DNA of 64,000 bases from Artemia franciscana (Eukaryota; Arthropoda; Branchiopoda; Anostraca; Artemiidae), in assembly GCF_032884065.1 (NCBI RefSeq), contig NW_027062877.1, positions 1 to 64,000 on the forward strand, in the 5' to 3' direction. Under the pieces are notes generated by a model. It was not told the DNA's origin and did not search any database. It worked only from the letters and a program-made list of their open reading frames with translations. The translations under genes and the position numbers were made by a program. Position 1 is the first letter of the stretch, and each line of letters begins with the position of its first letter. Shown in pieces: positions 27,869-40,539 of this stretch.

Positions 27869-29548
27869 AAAAATTACCGTAATTGTCAGGTAAGTGGTGA
27901 TGTCAGTTACAATGGTGACCGAAATTTTCGTGGTAAACGATTGGAACAGGCCCTTAAATTGCAAAAGTGCTCTGTGCTCAAGGAAGGATATAGACTGAAA
28001 TCTTGGGGGAGGGGCGAATGACAAGGGTACCAATGAGAAAATTCTTGGAAGGGGGGGTCAATTTGACAAAGGTGCCAAATGGACAAAAATTGACAAATTT
28101 ATTCTAAATAAGTGTGAAAAAAGAGACAGGGAGAGCGGGCACCAGAAAAAATCCCAGGTCCTCCGGCTCTCCCTGGATCTGCAGGAATCTGTGCACACAG
28201 AATCAAGTCAAGGGGATACTGAAGGTACATCAAAAATACATTACTAGGCCAAAACATTTTGAATTTTTGATGAATCTAGCTCATCATCCTCAGTGACTGG
28301 AGTTTAGCACACCCAAATCTCATGTTTGCATCTATATCTCCATTTCTTTTATGTTTTGGCAACTGTTCAAGGCTCAATAGACTATTTTCAGTGATAGTAG
28401 GTGTGATCAGCATTTTTGGTGCAGAGACGGCCAAGAAATTCTTATCTTATTTGCCCCCGGTCTTGTTTACGATGTCGAACAGGGTGTTTGCGACGGCTTT
28501 CTTTCTTATGTGACCCATGTTTGAAATGAAGCCATGCTTGATTTTCAACAGGTGTTAGGCTAATTAAAACAAACCTGACTCGGTTAAATTGTCCTCATTC
28601 AAAATTCTTGCTTAACATCTTCCAGAACTGTTGGAACGAAGAACACATCTGTTATTTTAATTTGATAGCAGCACCTTATTCATTGACTTTTCCTGTGTGG
28701 AAACAAGTCAGATAAATTTTAATATGTTGGAAGATCCATGGAAACTAGGGAAATAAAAAGAAAGGCTATCTCATGCTCTCGTATGTTATGCTCAAATCCA
28801 GACATTGCTTGATTCCTAACATTAGCTTGATAATAATGGGGTTTCCTTTGAAATTGCTTCCTTGAAGACTTTTCCTTCGAAGCTTTTTCCTCAACTGCTT
28901 TCAAAGGATTCAAAGCCAAGAGAACATTTACAAGTTTCGCACCGGTAAGTAATTACAGACAATTCGCCTCCCTCTTGGATAAAATTACGAATGAACGAAA
29001 AGTGCCAAAAAGTATTCTGGGAACGTGGGAAATAAGGCATCGTGTTCCAAAGTTATGAAAAGGGTGCAAATCTGCAATTCATTGGTTGCAGTCTTATAAA
29101 AGAATTAAGACGAGTAGAAAACCATATAATAATCCACAATTAAAATTAAAACAAATTACACGGGTCATTGAACCCCGAAGCGAAATAAAATTTAAAATGA
29201 ATAATCGACCAAACTGAAAGGTAACATAATTTACATTGCAATGGATCTATAGATGAATCCTAAAACAAACAGAAACTAAAACATATAAGCAAAAGAACCT
29301 TAAAGCGATCAGAAAATACTACAAATATTGTTATAATGGCAGAACAGAAACTAATAATATAATATTTAGGTTTCAGTAGATCACAAACGATGCTCTGGTC
29401 ATTAGAAAGCCTAGGAGGATGACAACCTACTCCTATTTGTGGTAACCTCTGTTCGATTTAACTAGTGTTCGTTTTTTAATAAAATTTACTGTAAAATTGG
29501 GCCAGATTTAAATTCTTATGGGTTGATAATCTGTATAATTTCTGTCAG
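27869..29548. other. Spacer, no gene recognised
   Basis: Short ORFs only, with no recognisable domain, RNA gene or Helitron end. Confidence 0.45.
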
Positions 29549-29894
<346 letters not shown>

Positions 29895-30525
29895 TATTTA
29901 ATAAACCAGTCTTGTTAAGCACCCACGTTGCTGAGCCGCCCTTGAGAAATTTATTAACTTGGCTTTTAATATTCTAATCTTAGTTTGCTGACTTGTTTTC
30001 CTAATTCAAAATATGTTTCTGAAAAACTTCCAGAGATTTCAAAACCAAGAAAGGAACAGTTATTTTCTGACTTGTCAGACAAATCAGGCGTGTGTAGAGA
30101 CGAATTCAATCATAGGGATGTATCGAAAGTCTCATGATAGCAACGGTGACAATAAAACAAGCCACATTCATGCATTTACTATGCAGCCACAGATATCTAG
30201 CCATATTCAATTTTTAAATATAAGCATTTACTTAAAAATATAGCTTATCTCAGTAATGTGTTCCCATGAAATTTTGTTCTTAACAACTCCTAGATATTTA
30301 AAATCAAGATTAAGTAACATATTTTTTTACAGCTTTTTACTGCTTTACAGCAGTATAAAGCTCTGTGACCATTATTTGATAAAAATGAGTAAAAAAAATA
30401 AACATTTATCCGAAGAACTACGGAAACAGAGAAAAAAGAAAAGATATTTGTATTTTCAAAGTTTGACCTCCTTAGTTGGCTTTTTAAGCATTTCTGGCAA
30501 ATAAAAAAGGCTGCATATATCAACA
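29895..30525. other. Spacer, no gene recognised
   Basis: AT-rich unique sequence. Two short ORFs (plus 30256, minus 30290) have no identifiable motif. Confidence 0.45.
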
Positions 30526-30760
30526 GTCGAGCCACCCTAGCCAAGAAAATGGTACACTGGACTTGCAATCCTATGTCCTTCGGGACGTGTGTTCGAGTTT
30601 TGGTGTCGCAAATCCCAAATTCTGGCTTAGGATGGAGGTAATTGGAGTGACTCTGCAAGCTTAGTTATGTGGGGTATGGAGGCAATGGGCCTTTGAGGCC
30701 TCAGACTCAATCCAGTCCGCCCCGCTATAAATTATGCAAATCATTGTGCAAAATGTCACA
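30526..30760 (+). repeat. Probable tRNA-Ser-like SINE
   Basis: The head (30526-30609) has an A-box-like TAGCCAAGAAAATGG, an anticodon-arm-like GGACTTGCAATCC, a perfect variable-arm hairpin GTCC-TTCG-GGAC and a B-box-like GTTCGAGT. That is the layout of a long-variable-arm (Ser type) tRNA. A non-tRNA body follows to about 30760. The acceptor stem does not pair, so it is not a working tRNA gene. Confidence 0.45.
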
Positions 30761-30939
30761 GTCCATCACCTATATTCTCAGGTTTAAGAAAAAATGCGTG
30801 AAAAGTCACAGGAATCTCAGGGAAATATTCAAGGTTCTTTCACACTGAGAAAATATGCTTAGCAACCAAACAGTGCTTTATCCCTAGCAGATGTCCTTCC
30901 AGCTGAATATCATGAGTATAAATCATGCTTACTCATTTG

Positions 30940-31530
30940 GAAATTCTTCCTAGGCAACTTCCAAGGAATTCGGCAAGGATCTGCTCTAAGCCTTAAAGTC
31001 TTTAATTCTAAGATTTGTTCTATAACTATACTCGTTCGAGGGACATTTTCTTTGGAGGGCCTGAATCTAAGTTTTAATTCTTAAGCGGATGACTTGTTGC
31101 TCAACAGCCAAGCAGCATGCTAAGGGGTATACAAGAGAATCGTCGTCTTATAGTGACCCTATACGGAAGAATATGACTACGGGTCAATATAGAGAAAACG
31201 TAATTTATGGTTTTTAGCGGCACTAACTCAACCAATTCTAAACTTGTCCTTGATGGTGTCATAATCCAGCAGCCCAAGTCCATGAAGTACCTTCGTATCA
31301 AGTGTGGTCAGGCATCTGGGTCAACTACAGGCCTATTGACTGAACCAGTCTGTAATTATTTCAGCTCAGCATGCGGAAAAGCTGTCAAATGCAAGCGGCC
31401 ATTCAACCGATTCATAATGTTGAAACTATTCAATTGCATGGCCACTCCTGCCATCTAGTGCATGTCACCGATCTGGTAAATATCACAGTTGAAGAGACTC
31501 TTTTTGCAATATTGGGCCCATCTCAGTCAC
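30940..31530 (+). pseudogene. LINE reverse-transcriptase relic
   Basis: Translated pieces show GIRQGSALS (RT motif before the catalytic site), ADDLLLNS (the YADD region), then a downstream RT segment (FMVFSGTNSTNSKL, SMKYLRIKCGQASGS) typical of Jockey/R1-like non-LTR elements. Frame changes and stops break it. It is cut off at 31530 by a (TA)n array. Confidence 0.75.
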
Positions 31531-31533
31531 TAT

Positions 31534-31970
<437 letters not shown>

Positions 31971-33010
31971 ATTTAACTACGTAAAACTTGCGAATATACA
32001 ACATTCTTGGCTGTCCCATTGTCTGTACATATAAATAGATTGTGAAGTTTACCGACTCTTGGACATGCAACATATAATTGTCCATGGGAAAAACAATCTG
32101 TATTCAGATCTATACCTCATTATTCTAATGATTGCCCTTGAGCTTTGTTGATGGTGATTGCTAATCGAACATTCCCTGTGTACTCGTCGTCATTTATATA
32201 TCCCCCTGTGTCCCCCGGCGTCCCCGTTGTTGTTGTTTCACTTTGTCCCGGTCATCATTTGTGTCCCGGTGTCCCAGTCTGTAATTTCACTTTGAGTGTC
32301 GCGGTCTACATTTATATTCCCTGTGTCCCGGTCGTCATTTTTGTACCGGTCGTCATTTGTGTTCCAGTGTCCCGGTCTGTAATTTCTCTTTGAGTGTCCT
32401 GGTCGTCATTTATATTCCCTGTGTCCCGGTCGTCATTTGTGTCCCGGTGCTTTGCAGATGGTGATTGCTAATCGAACATTCCTGTGTCCCGGTCGCTTTC
32501 TCTTTGAGTGTCCCGGTCGTCAAACATATAATTGTCCATGGGAAATCATTATTCTAATGATTGCCGTTGAGCTTTGTTGATGGTGATTGCTAATCGAACA
32601 TTCCCTGTGTCCCCGTCGTCATTTATATATCCCCCTGTGTCCCCCGGCGTCCCCGTTGTTTTTATTTCCCTGTGTCCCGGTCGTCATTTGTGTCCCGTTG
32701 TCCCAGTCTGTAATTTCTCTTTGAGTGTCGCGGTCGTCATTTATATTCCCTGTGTCCCGGTGTCCCGGTCGTCATTTTTGTCCCGGTTGTCATTTGTGTT
32801 TCGGTCTGTAATTTCTCTTTGAGTGTCCTGGTCGTCATTTGTGTCACGGTGCTTTGTTGATGGTGATTGCTAATCGATCATTCCTTTTGTCCCGGTCGCT
32901 TTCTCTTTGAGTGTCCCGGTCGTCATTTATATTCCCTATGTCCCGGTCCTCATTTGTGTCCCGATGTCCCGGTCTGTAATTTCATCAGTCGAAAGCATGA
33001 CGTCGTTGGT
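31971..33010 (-). mobile_element. Helitron fragments with minisatellite (minus strand)
   Basis: On the minus strand: a helicase tail stub (31975-32165), minisatellite (32170-32530), a second short helicase stub (32535-32600) and more minisatellite (to 32985). The 3' hairpin end is missing, replaced by (TA)n. It abuts the truncated 3' end of the next block at 33011. Confidence 0.7.
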
Positions 33011-35148
33011 GGGGCGCTTCGCGCCCTCCCAAGCCCCCCCCGCGCGCGTATGTCGTTACGCGCCATATTAGTTACGTGCCATTGTAGTTGTGTCCCTGTG
33101 TCCCACCTGTGAATATAGATAGATTTATATATGTATTTCAAACTACGTAAAACTTGCGAATATACAACATTCTTGGCTTTCCCATTGTCTGTGCATATAC
33201 AAAGCCTTATGTACTAATAATGACGTCATATGCAAACGCTCTTTTTACAAACAAACAAACATGCATACACACAACTCGTTTTTATATAGATAGATAGATA
33301 GATAGATACAATACAAATTAACTGCGTAAAACTTGCGAATATACAACATTCTTCGCTGTCAAATTGTCGCTGCATATAAACAGATTGTCAGGTTTATTGA
33401 CCCTCGAACATGCAACGTACAATTATCCATGGGAAAAACAATCAGTATCAAGATGTATACCACAATTTTCTAATGATTGACCTTGAGCTTTGTTAATGGT
33501 GATTGCAAATGCTAATCGAATTGGGAATTACAATCTTTTAAATTGAAAAGGCAGATCCGTTGGAATCATGGGAATGCGAGAAATAAGAACAGCCTCACCC
33601 TCAAAAGGGCCTGTCAAGATTGTGGCCTCTATTAGGTTTTCCATTGTTTTTTTTTTACGGCAAGTCGCGTGCCATTACAAAGCTTTGGTGGGTTGATATT
33701 TCTTAAAAGTATTATTGGTACGCCTATTTTTAGTCGTAGCACGTGTGGTGGAAACCCTGAAGATCCAAGGAATTTAAAAATTCAGATGGATAATTAACCG
33801 CTTCATTTGGTTCCAAAACTGTGTCGACTGACTTGTAAAGGACTGCCTGGTCTCGAATCTTGGTCAAAACAATATTATTGATTTCGTGGACGTCTATATT
33901 TTTGGGTGCAAGAATCGCTCTTTCACTTAACCATTTATTATTTTTATAATTGTTTAGAATATTTAGAAATACTTTTTCAATCAATTCATTTTTGGACGTC
34001 ACTAAATTACAAAAATCAGCAGGTAGTTGTATACGTCCTGAAATTGAGTCTACTGGGAGCTTTCCGTCAGCAGGTAGTTGTATACGTCCTGAAATTGAGT
34101 CCACTGGGAGCTTTCCATTTCCAATTGCCAGCAACTGATCTGAAAATGTTTGACCAGAGTCATCGTTTTGCAATCGGACACGCATATTTGTAGTTAATTT
34201 TAATGTTTTTACGTGTGCCCATAAATTAGAATTTTTCAGGCAAGCATTCATTTCGTCTGCAGGGGTTGATCTCGGTATTATAGGTAATGTTTGCCTGAAA
34301 TCTCCCGCAAGCAATATTAATGTGCTGCCAAAGGGTTTCGACTTCCCTCGCAAATCTTTCAAGCATTGATCAAGAGCCTCGAGCGATTTTTTGTGTGCCA
34401 TTGTGCACTCATCTCAAATAATAAGTTTGCATTGCTGCAATACTTTACCCATCCCAGATGATTCGGAAATATTGCACGTGGGAGTTTCTGTAGAATGCAA
34501 ATTCAGAGGCAATTTCAAAGCGGAATGAGCAGTTCTTCCACCAGGCAGCAAGGTTGCGGCTATTCCGGACGACGCAATTGCCAACGCTATATCATTTTTT
34601 GATCGAATTGATGCCAGAATCAGTTTTATCACAAACGTTTTACCAGTACCTCCTGGCGCATCCAAAAAGAATATTTCTCCAACGTTGTTATCGACACAAT
34701 GCATTATCGTATCATAAATGTCTTTTTGTTCCGACGTTAACTTGGAAATGTTATTTTGTACATACGACAATAGATCACTCGTACTGTAACTTTGTTCACG
34801 ATCCAATTCTACACATGTCGAAACAGCAGCGATACGGTTAGGTGAAGGCATTCCCAAATCCTGAAGAGGTTTGTTTGCCATACGTACGCACAAATCTTCT
34901 ATAATAAATAAAGTGTAGTTAAAATTTTCTGATGTAAAATCAAAAGTCATATCTGACGTCTCTAACTGTTTTCGATGGAGTATATCTTCGGACATTTTTG
35001 ACTTATATTTTTCCCATAACTCTGTAGGAGCTGATGGAGAGCAAGTTGTTAAAATGATGCCAATTAATGCACGAATTTGACTTGGAGTTGACGTTTCGCA
35101 CGCGTCATTGATGCAGTTATCCCAGTGTTGGTCATTCTCCAATAAATT
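33011..35148 (-). pseudogene. Left arm of inverted Helitron duplication (helicase half)
   Basis: On the minus strand it covers the helicase region from ENDQHWDNC (35142) through Walker A (about 34645) to the stop, the nested short unit (TC at 33306) and the 3' module. The 3' end is truncated inside ACCAAC just before CTAG 1. A stop splits the ORF around 34405 (CTTATTATTTGAGATG in place of WDE). A 51-bp tandem duplication at 34017-34118 is shared with the right arm. The helicase is disrupted. Confidence 0.85.
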
Positions 35149-35158
35149 TATTTATTGG
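35139..35158. repeat. Palindrome at the inversion centre
   Basis: CCAATAAAT-TT-ATTTATTGG: 9-bp perfect arms with a TT spacer, exactly where the minus-strand arm turns into the plus-strand arm. Confidence 0.85.
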
Positions 35159-37062
35159 AAAATTCACCATGCATGGCCAAAGGAAGGTGCACAAAGCAAT
35201 ATCCTCGACTTTTAGTATCCAACACAATTACTGGCAATGATGGTTACCCACAATATAGAAGAAGATCTAATGAAGATTGCGGTAAAACAGCAATAATAAA
35301 GAAGCGTAACGGTACCACCATCGAAGTAGATAACCAGTGGGTTGTTCCATATTCCCCGTTATTATCAAAAACATTTAATGCACACATAAACGTTGAATAC
35401 TGTAACTCCGTAAAGGCAATCAAATACATATGTAAATACGTCAACAAAGGCAGTGACATGGCAGTTTTTGGCTTGCAGCCCGAAATCAAAGATATCGACG
35501 AAATCGTACAATATCAGGCTGGAAGATACATAAGCAGTAATGGAGCTGTTTGGCAAATTCTTTCATTTCCGATATATGAACGTAGTCCAGCTGTTGTTCA
35601 CTTAGCGGTACATTTACAGAATGGTCAACGTGTTTATTTCTCGGAAACCAATGTGCAACAAAGAGCCCTGAATCCACCGGATACAAAGTTAACCGCTTTC
35701 TTTTCGATTTGCAAAAATGATTCTTTTGCAAAAAAACTGCTGTATACTTAAGTGCCTTCGTATTACACGTGGAATACTAAAAATAAAGTATTTGAACGTC
35801 GAAAACAGGGTAAGTCAGTCGACGGCCAACCTACCATCTTCAAAGATATCACGATTGGAAGACTCTACATCGTTCACCCCAATCAACATGAATGCTTCTT
35901 TCTACGCCTACTTTTGGTTAATGTACCCGGTCCGACATCCTTAGAGTATTTGAGAACTGTAAACGGTACTATACATGACACTTACCGTAGTGCATGCCAA
36001 GCTCTAAATTTATTGGAGAATGACCAACACTGGGATAACTGCATCAATGACGCGTGCGAAACGTCAACCCCAAGTCAAATTCGTGCATTGTTTGGCATCA
36101 TTTTAACAACTTGCTCTCCATCAGCTCCTACAGAGTTATGGGAAAAATATAAGTCAAGAATGTCCGAAGATATACTCCATCGAAAACAGTTAGAGACGTC
36201 AGATATGACTTTTGATTTTACATCAGAAATTTATAACTACACTTTATTTATTATAGAAGATTTGTGCGTACGTATGGCAAACAAACCTCTTCAGGATTTG
36301 GGAATGCCTTCACCTAACCGTATCGCTGCTGTTTCGACATGTGTAGAATGCAAAACGATGACTCTGGTCAAACATTTTCAGATCAGTCGCTGGCAATTGG
36401 AAACGGAAAGCTCCCAGTAGACTCAATTTCAGGACGTATACAACTACCTGCTGACGGAAAGCTCCCAGTAGACTCAATTTCAGGACGTATACAACTACCT
36501 GCTGATTTCTGTAATTTAGTGACGTCCAAAAATGAATTGATTGAAAAAGTATTTCTGAATATTCTAAACAATTATAAAAATAATAAATGGCTAAGTGAAA
36601 GAGCGATTCTTGCACCCCAAAATATAGACGTCCACGAAATCAACAATATTGTTTTGACCAAGATTCGAGACCAGGCAGTCCTTTACAAGTCAGTCGACAC
36701 AGTTTTGGAACCAAATGAAGCGGTTAATTATCCATCTGAATTTTTAAATTCCGTGGATCTTTCAGGGTTTCCACCACACGTGCAACAACTAAAAATAGGC
36801 GTACCAATAATACTTTTGAGAAATATCAACCCACCAAAGCTTTGCAATGGCACGCGACTTGCCGTAGAAAAAACAATGGAAAACCTAATAGTGGCCACAA
36901 TCTTGACAGGGCCTTTTGAGGGTGAGGCTGTTCTTATTCCTCGCATTCCCATGATTCCAACGGATCTGCCTTTTCAATTTAAAAGATTGCAATTCCCAAT
37001 TCGATTAGCATTTGCAATCACCATTAACAAAGCTCAAGGTCAATCATTAGAAAAATGTGGTA
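35155..37062 (+). pseudogene. Right arm of inverted Helitron duplication (Rep and helicase parts)
   Basis: On the plus strand it covers Rep from NSPCMAKGRC, with the tyrosine motif KYICKYVNKG intact (both Tyr), to a TAA at 35750 that replaces a Glu codon, then onward to VSTCVE near 36348. There about 630 bp are deleted, removing Walker A and B. It resumes in the helicase with the 51-bp tandem duplication (36405-36506), also seen in the left arm. At 37062 it is interrupted by a pogo-like element and continues at 40540. Confidence 0.87.
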
Positions 37063-37247
37063 GGGGAGACCGGGGCTATTCCGGACGTTTTTCAGATTTT
37101 CGGTTGTGTCATTTTCCGTACTGGACCGATCACTGTGTTTATACTTCCTTTTGGAAGGTAAACTATTTGGCAATCCACACCAACAACCTCATTGTCCTAT
37201 CTACAACCACATTTTCAGAAATGAGATTTTCCCGAGTTTGGTCATGC

Positions 37248-37312
37248 TGTCCGAAAATGCCCCGCCATGGGGCATTTTCGGACACCCCCGGGGCATGATC
37301 GGACATGCCCCA
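37248..37312. repeat. Subterminal TGTCCGAAAATGCCCC repeats, left
   Basis: TGTCCGAAAATGCCCC (37248-37263) and its inverse (37269-37284) form a near palindrome. A third, self-inverted variant follows (37289-37312), and a half copy lies near the tip (37072-37086). They are likely transposase-binding sites. Confidence 0.75.
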
Positions 37313-37404
37313 CCTCTCAAAGAAAAGTACTGCACAAGTGTTAACAAACTTCGTATATTTGTGTAAAAGTAAGAAAAGTAATTAAAAGTACTGGTAATTA
37401 ACCA

Positions 37405-39453
37405 TCACTTTATATTAAAGGCTGAAAAATCACGTGAAAACACATGTCCAGCAATGGATCTTGCTGTCCCACCTGAGGAACTAGGATCTGGTAAGACTAG
37501 GACAATATCCTTTTTGTCGACCGTTGCTTTGTCCTCAATCTCTGGGAATACGAACTTCGGGCAAATCTTTCTCAAAAACTTGACGTCAGCAACATCGTTA
37601 TCGATGGACTCGACTAGCCCAACGTAATACACACACGAGGACTTGCTTTTTCCTAATTCAAACTTGACGAGAACGAACTTTCCAATTTGGATGGGAGAAA
37701 CCGGTCTGTCGCTCGCCACAACATCATCCTCTCCCAAATCAAGTGACATGTCCGACTCATCATCACAAATGTCATCTGGCAGTTCGGGTTCTGATGAACT
37801 GGTCTCCGAAACTGAAAGCCTGATGAAAGCTGATGGTTTTCGCTTATTTCCCACCTTGGTCTGTCGACGACCGACCATTTTCTTGGTTTTAGTGATTTTC
37901 TTTTGTGGCGTTTTTTTCTTGGCTTTCTTCGCTTCTCTGTTGTGCTTTTCTTTTTCCAGCTGTTCTTTTTCAGGGGTATCTGTCAGTATGCGGGTTTTTC
38001 CTCTTTTTCTTCCATTCGAAAGATTTCTTTTTGTTGGGTCAATCCTTGGGTGCGGCCTTACAGACTCGGGGGTGCTAGGAGCTGTCCCGGATGTACCGGG
38101 AGCGGGACCTTCAGGTTCAGAGTCCTGGATAACTTCACCGTGATCTGCTGCCTCTGTAGTAGAGTTAGTAGTTGCAGCTAGTGGAACGTCAGTAACGAGA
38201 GCAGGGAGAAAATCTGATTCGCCAAAAGCATGACGATTGAATGGGAAAATACCGGGCCTTTGAAACCCAGCAACAATGTTGCTGTGGCAGAACTTATCTA
38301 GGAACGGTTGTCGGGATAGCTCGGCTACTTCATGGATCGATATTCTGCCACCTGGATGTGCTATAAGCCATTCGTTGAAACTATTACGTAGCCCGTTTTT
38401 AAAAGGTCCATAAACACTGATATCAAGGGGTTGCAGTTTATGTGAACAGTGTGGGGGGAACGTCAGCAAAACAATTCCGTTTTCTCTGCAAAAGTGAACA
38501 ATTTCAACGGAGATATGGCTGCCGTGGTTATCCATCAAAAGCAAGTGAGGATCTTCCTTCGTCGATTTTGTTTCACTTTGAAAATGCTTGATAGAGAGGA
38601 GGAAATTGTCATCCGTCATCCAGCCGCTTTTGTTAGACAGACCTAAACTTCCAGGTGGGCCCAGGTTATACATCCGGCAATTCACATGAACTCTAGGGAA
38701 GACAAAAACAGGAAGGATAACCCGTCCGGCTGCATTGATGAAAGCTAGCATAGTCGTGTTCTCTCCCCGCTCTGCTGAAGCAATTTGTGAGACTTGCTTA
38801 GCCCCCTTCCTAGCTACAACCTTGGGGGGATCCAAAACAGTAGGGATACCTGTTTCATCACAGTTCCAGATTTTGCTAGGTGGAAACTTATGCCTGCTGT
38901 AAACTTCTGCTAGGTTGTCATAGAACTTGCTGACCACTGGAGCATTAAACCCGGAAGCACGTGCTTGACTAGTATTTTCTGGAGACCGGATTGATAGCTC
39001 ATTTCCTCTCTTCATAAACGAAGAGAACCAGTCTAGGCCTGCCCTTCCCTTTTCCGTCCACGTTAAGGGCATCTTCACATTAAGCTTTACTGCAAACTCA
39101 TAGGCAAGCTTACGAGTTGAAAGCCCTGTCAGCCCATGATTCATCAGCGATGCTGCTTTTAAATATTCGGTGAGTTGCTTTTCTTGCTCTCTAGTAAAAA
39201 CTTGCCAAAATCCACGTCTCTCAGATGGCAGGACCTTAGCCGGAGATTTATCAGTTTCCAGAATATCGGGCTGGGCATCCAGTTCAGCACGGTATCGTCT
39301 AAGGGCATCATTAACTGTTGACTTTTTGAGTCCAAAGTTCTCCGCAGCTGCTCTGATAGAGCTACCATCTTTGACGATCGAAGCGACTGCTCTTTGTAAC
39401 GTTGCTAGATCAGGGGGTGGTTTGTCTCGTTTTCGCTGATACGTTCGTACCAT
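37405..39453 (-). CDS. Pogo/Tigger-like DD35D transposase (682 aa)
   Basis: Transposase expected to cut and paste its own element. A psq-type helix-turn-helix lies at residues ~18-55 (AVASIVKDGSSIRAAAENFG). A second CENP-B-like DNA-binding domain follows at ~85-165. The DDE catalytic domain spans ~190-400, with Asp199 in NCDETG, Asp308 in LLMDNHGSH and Asp344 in LQPLD, giving 35 residues between the last two. The C-terminal ~230 residues are low-complexity: Pro/Ser-rich, then a Lys-rich basic stretch (nuclear-localisation-like), an acidic stretch, and a short FVLVKFELGK...YYVGLVE segment common in Tigger-derived proteins. All three catalytic Asp residues are present and the ORF is unbroken, so activity is possible. 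Confidence 0.93.
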   Translation of the reverse strand: MVRTYQRKRDKPPPDLATLQRAVASIVKDGSSIRAAAENFGLKKSTVNDALRRYRAELDAQPDILETDKSPAKVLPSERRGFWQVFTREQEKQLTEYLKAASLMNHGLTGLSTRKLAYEFAVKLNVKMPLTWTEKGRAGLDWFSSFMKRGNELSIRSPENTSQARASGFNAPVVSKFYDNLAEVYSRHKFPPSKIWNCDETGIPTVLDPPKVVARKGAKQVSQIASAERGENTTMLAFINAAGRVILPVFVFPRVHVNCRMYNLGPPGSLGLSNKSGWMTDDNFLLSIKHFQSETKSTKEDPHLLLMDNHGSHISVEIVHFCRENGIVLLTFPPHCSHKLQPLDISVYGPFKNGLRNSFNEWLIAHPGGRISIHEVAELSRQPFLDKFCHSNIVAGFQRPGIFPFNRHAFGESDFLPALVTDVPLAATTNSTTEAADHGEVIQDSEPEGPAPGTSGTAPSTPESVRPHPRIDPTKRNLSNGRKRGKTRILTDTPEKEQLEKEKHNREAKKAKKKTPQKKITKTKKMVGRRQTKVGNKRKPSAFIRLSVSETSSSEPELPDDICDDESDMSLDLGEDDVVASDRPVSPIQIGKFVLVKFELGKSKSSCVYYVGLVESIDNDVADVKFLRKICPKFVFPEIEDKATVDKKDIVLVLPDPSSSGGTARSIAGHVFSRDFSAFNIK

Positions 39454-39503
39454 TTTCTGAAAAGAAATAAAGTATTAGAACTGATAAGAATAATAGTGAA
39501 ACT
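39438..39503 (-). repeat. 66-bp repeat spanning transposase start, copy 1
   Basis: Contains the ATG and first codons (MVRTY) plus about 50 bp of leader. An identical or nearly identical copy lies at 39967-40032, 529 bp upstream in the transposase direction. Confidence 0.88.
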
Positions 39504-39966
39504 ATCAAATTATCAAATATATTTTATTTTTTATGTTATTCCCCCCTCTCCCTCTATAAAGTCCTGCCAGTCGTTCTTCCAAGAATTATCTAACTGCATT
39601 GATGTTAGGATTTTGATGTTAGTCAGAATTTTAGCTTTAAGAACAACTGCACAGGGGCGATTAGATTAGAATGCAAAGTATTTTTAACGTTATCTCAAGA
39701 ATAGAAGAGCTTTATTATGTGCATTAAATTTTTACTTCATTAAATACAGATAACTTGTGTTTAATTTAATATCAGAATAGCTTACAGTCTATCTTTTTCC
39801 ACTATTAAATAATAGTGCAATTTCTTTTAGGTTTAAAAAATTACGAACTTTCAAATTTAGGTACACCTTACCATTTTAAAACAATTCTAAAAACAAATCC
39901 TAAATAGCACAATTCTACCTCCATGAATAGATGGATCTAAAACTAGCGAAATAGATGGATCTAATG

Positions 39967-40032
39967 GATACGTTCGTACCATTTTCTGAAAAGAAATAAA
40001 GTATTAGAACTGATAAGAATAATAGTGAAACT
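39967..40032 (-). repeat. 66-bp repeat, copy 2 (duplicate start codon)
   Basis: Second copy of the start-codon segment. Its reading frame leaves the homologous region after MVRTY, so it cannot encode transposase directly. Confidence 0.88.
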
Positions 40033-40105
40033 TGTGCAGGTCTGTGCAGCTTTATTTCAAACTCTGGCAAGAGTTTTAACACTTCACTTTGAACTTCACA
40101 TGATG

Positions 40106-40528
40106 GGGGCATTTTCGGACAGGCAAGAAATAATGTCCGTACATGCCCCGTAATCTGTGTCCGGAAATGCCCCACAGTGACCTTTAATAAAAAGATGGCT
40201 GCCAAAAAAAAAAAATATGAAATTATATACATTACTTTATAATTAGAAAGTAGCCAATAGATCACTCTCTTACCTGCCGAAACTGCTTTCCCCTAAAGCT
40301 TGCAGAACGCCTGAAAATTGACAAGGAACATACAGCTAGAAACTTAAATTTACCTCCAAATTTGCATCTGACCCTCTCAAAGGAACATTTATAACTGAAT
40401 TCTAGTCAGAATTTGATCGAACGTGCGTTGCATGCTCGCCATCTACTGACATTTTTGTCAAATTTTTGTATCGATATCTGAACGAGCAATATCGTTTGTC
40501 CGATCATGCCCCCGTCCGAAAAAGCCCC
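40106..40528. repeat. Subterminal repeats, right
   Basis: GGGGCATTTTCGGACA (40106-40121), TGTCCGTACATGCCCC (40134-40149), TGTCCGGAAATGCCCC (40158-40173), TGTCCGATCATGCCCC (40497-40512) and GTCCGAAAAAGCCCC (40514-40528). They mirror the left-end repeats. Confidence 0.8.
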
Positions 40529-40539
40529 TGTCTCCCTTA

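Larger units (their letters stand above)
37063..40537 (-). mobile_element. Pogo/Tigger-like DNA transposon inserted in a Helitron
   Basis: A 3475-bp element flanked by TA on both sides (37061-37062 and 40538-40539). Removing it with one TA restores the Helitron sequence AAATGTGGTATAGATCTTAAT found in other copies. The ends form imperfect inverted repeats (GGGGAGACCGGGGC against AGGGAGACAGGGGC, inverted). It encodes one transposase on the minus strand and carries many TGTCCGAAAATGCCCC-type subterminal repeats. TA duplication and a DD35D enzyme fit the Tc1/mariner superfamily. Confidence 0.92.

Noticed and set aside
32145-32393. [12 protein letters not shown]-like peptides repeated in many places
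   Set aside because: Open frames of the Helitron minisatellite, present in several frames and both strands.
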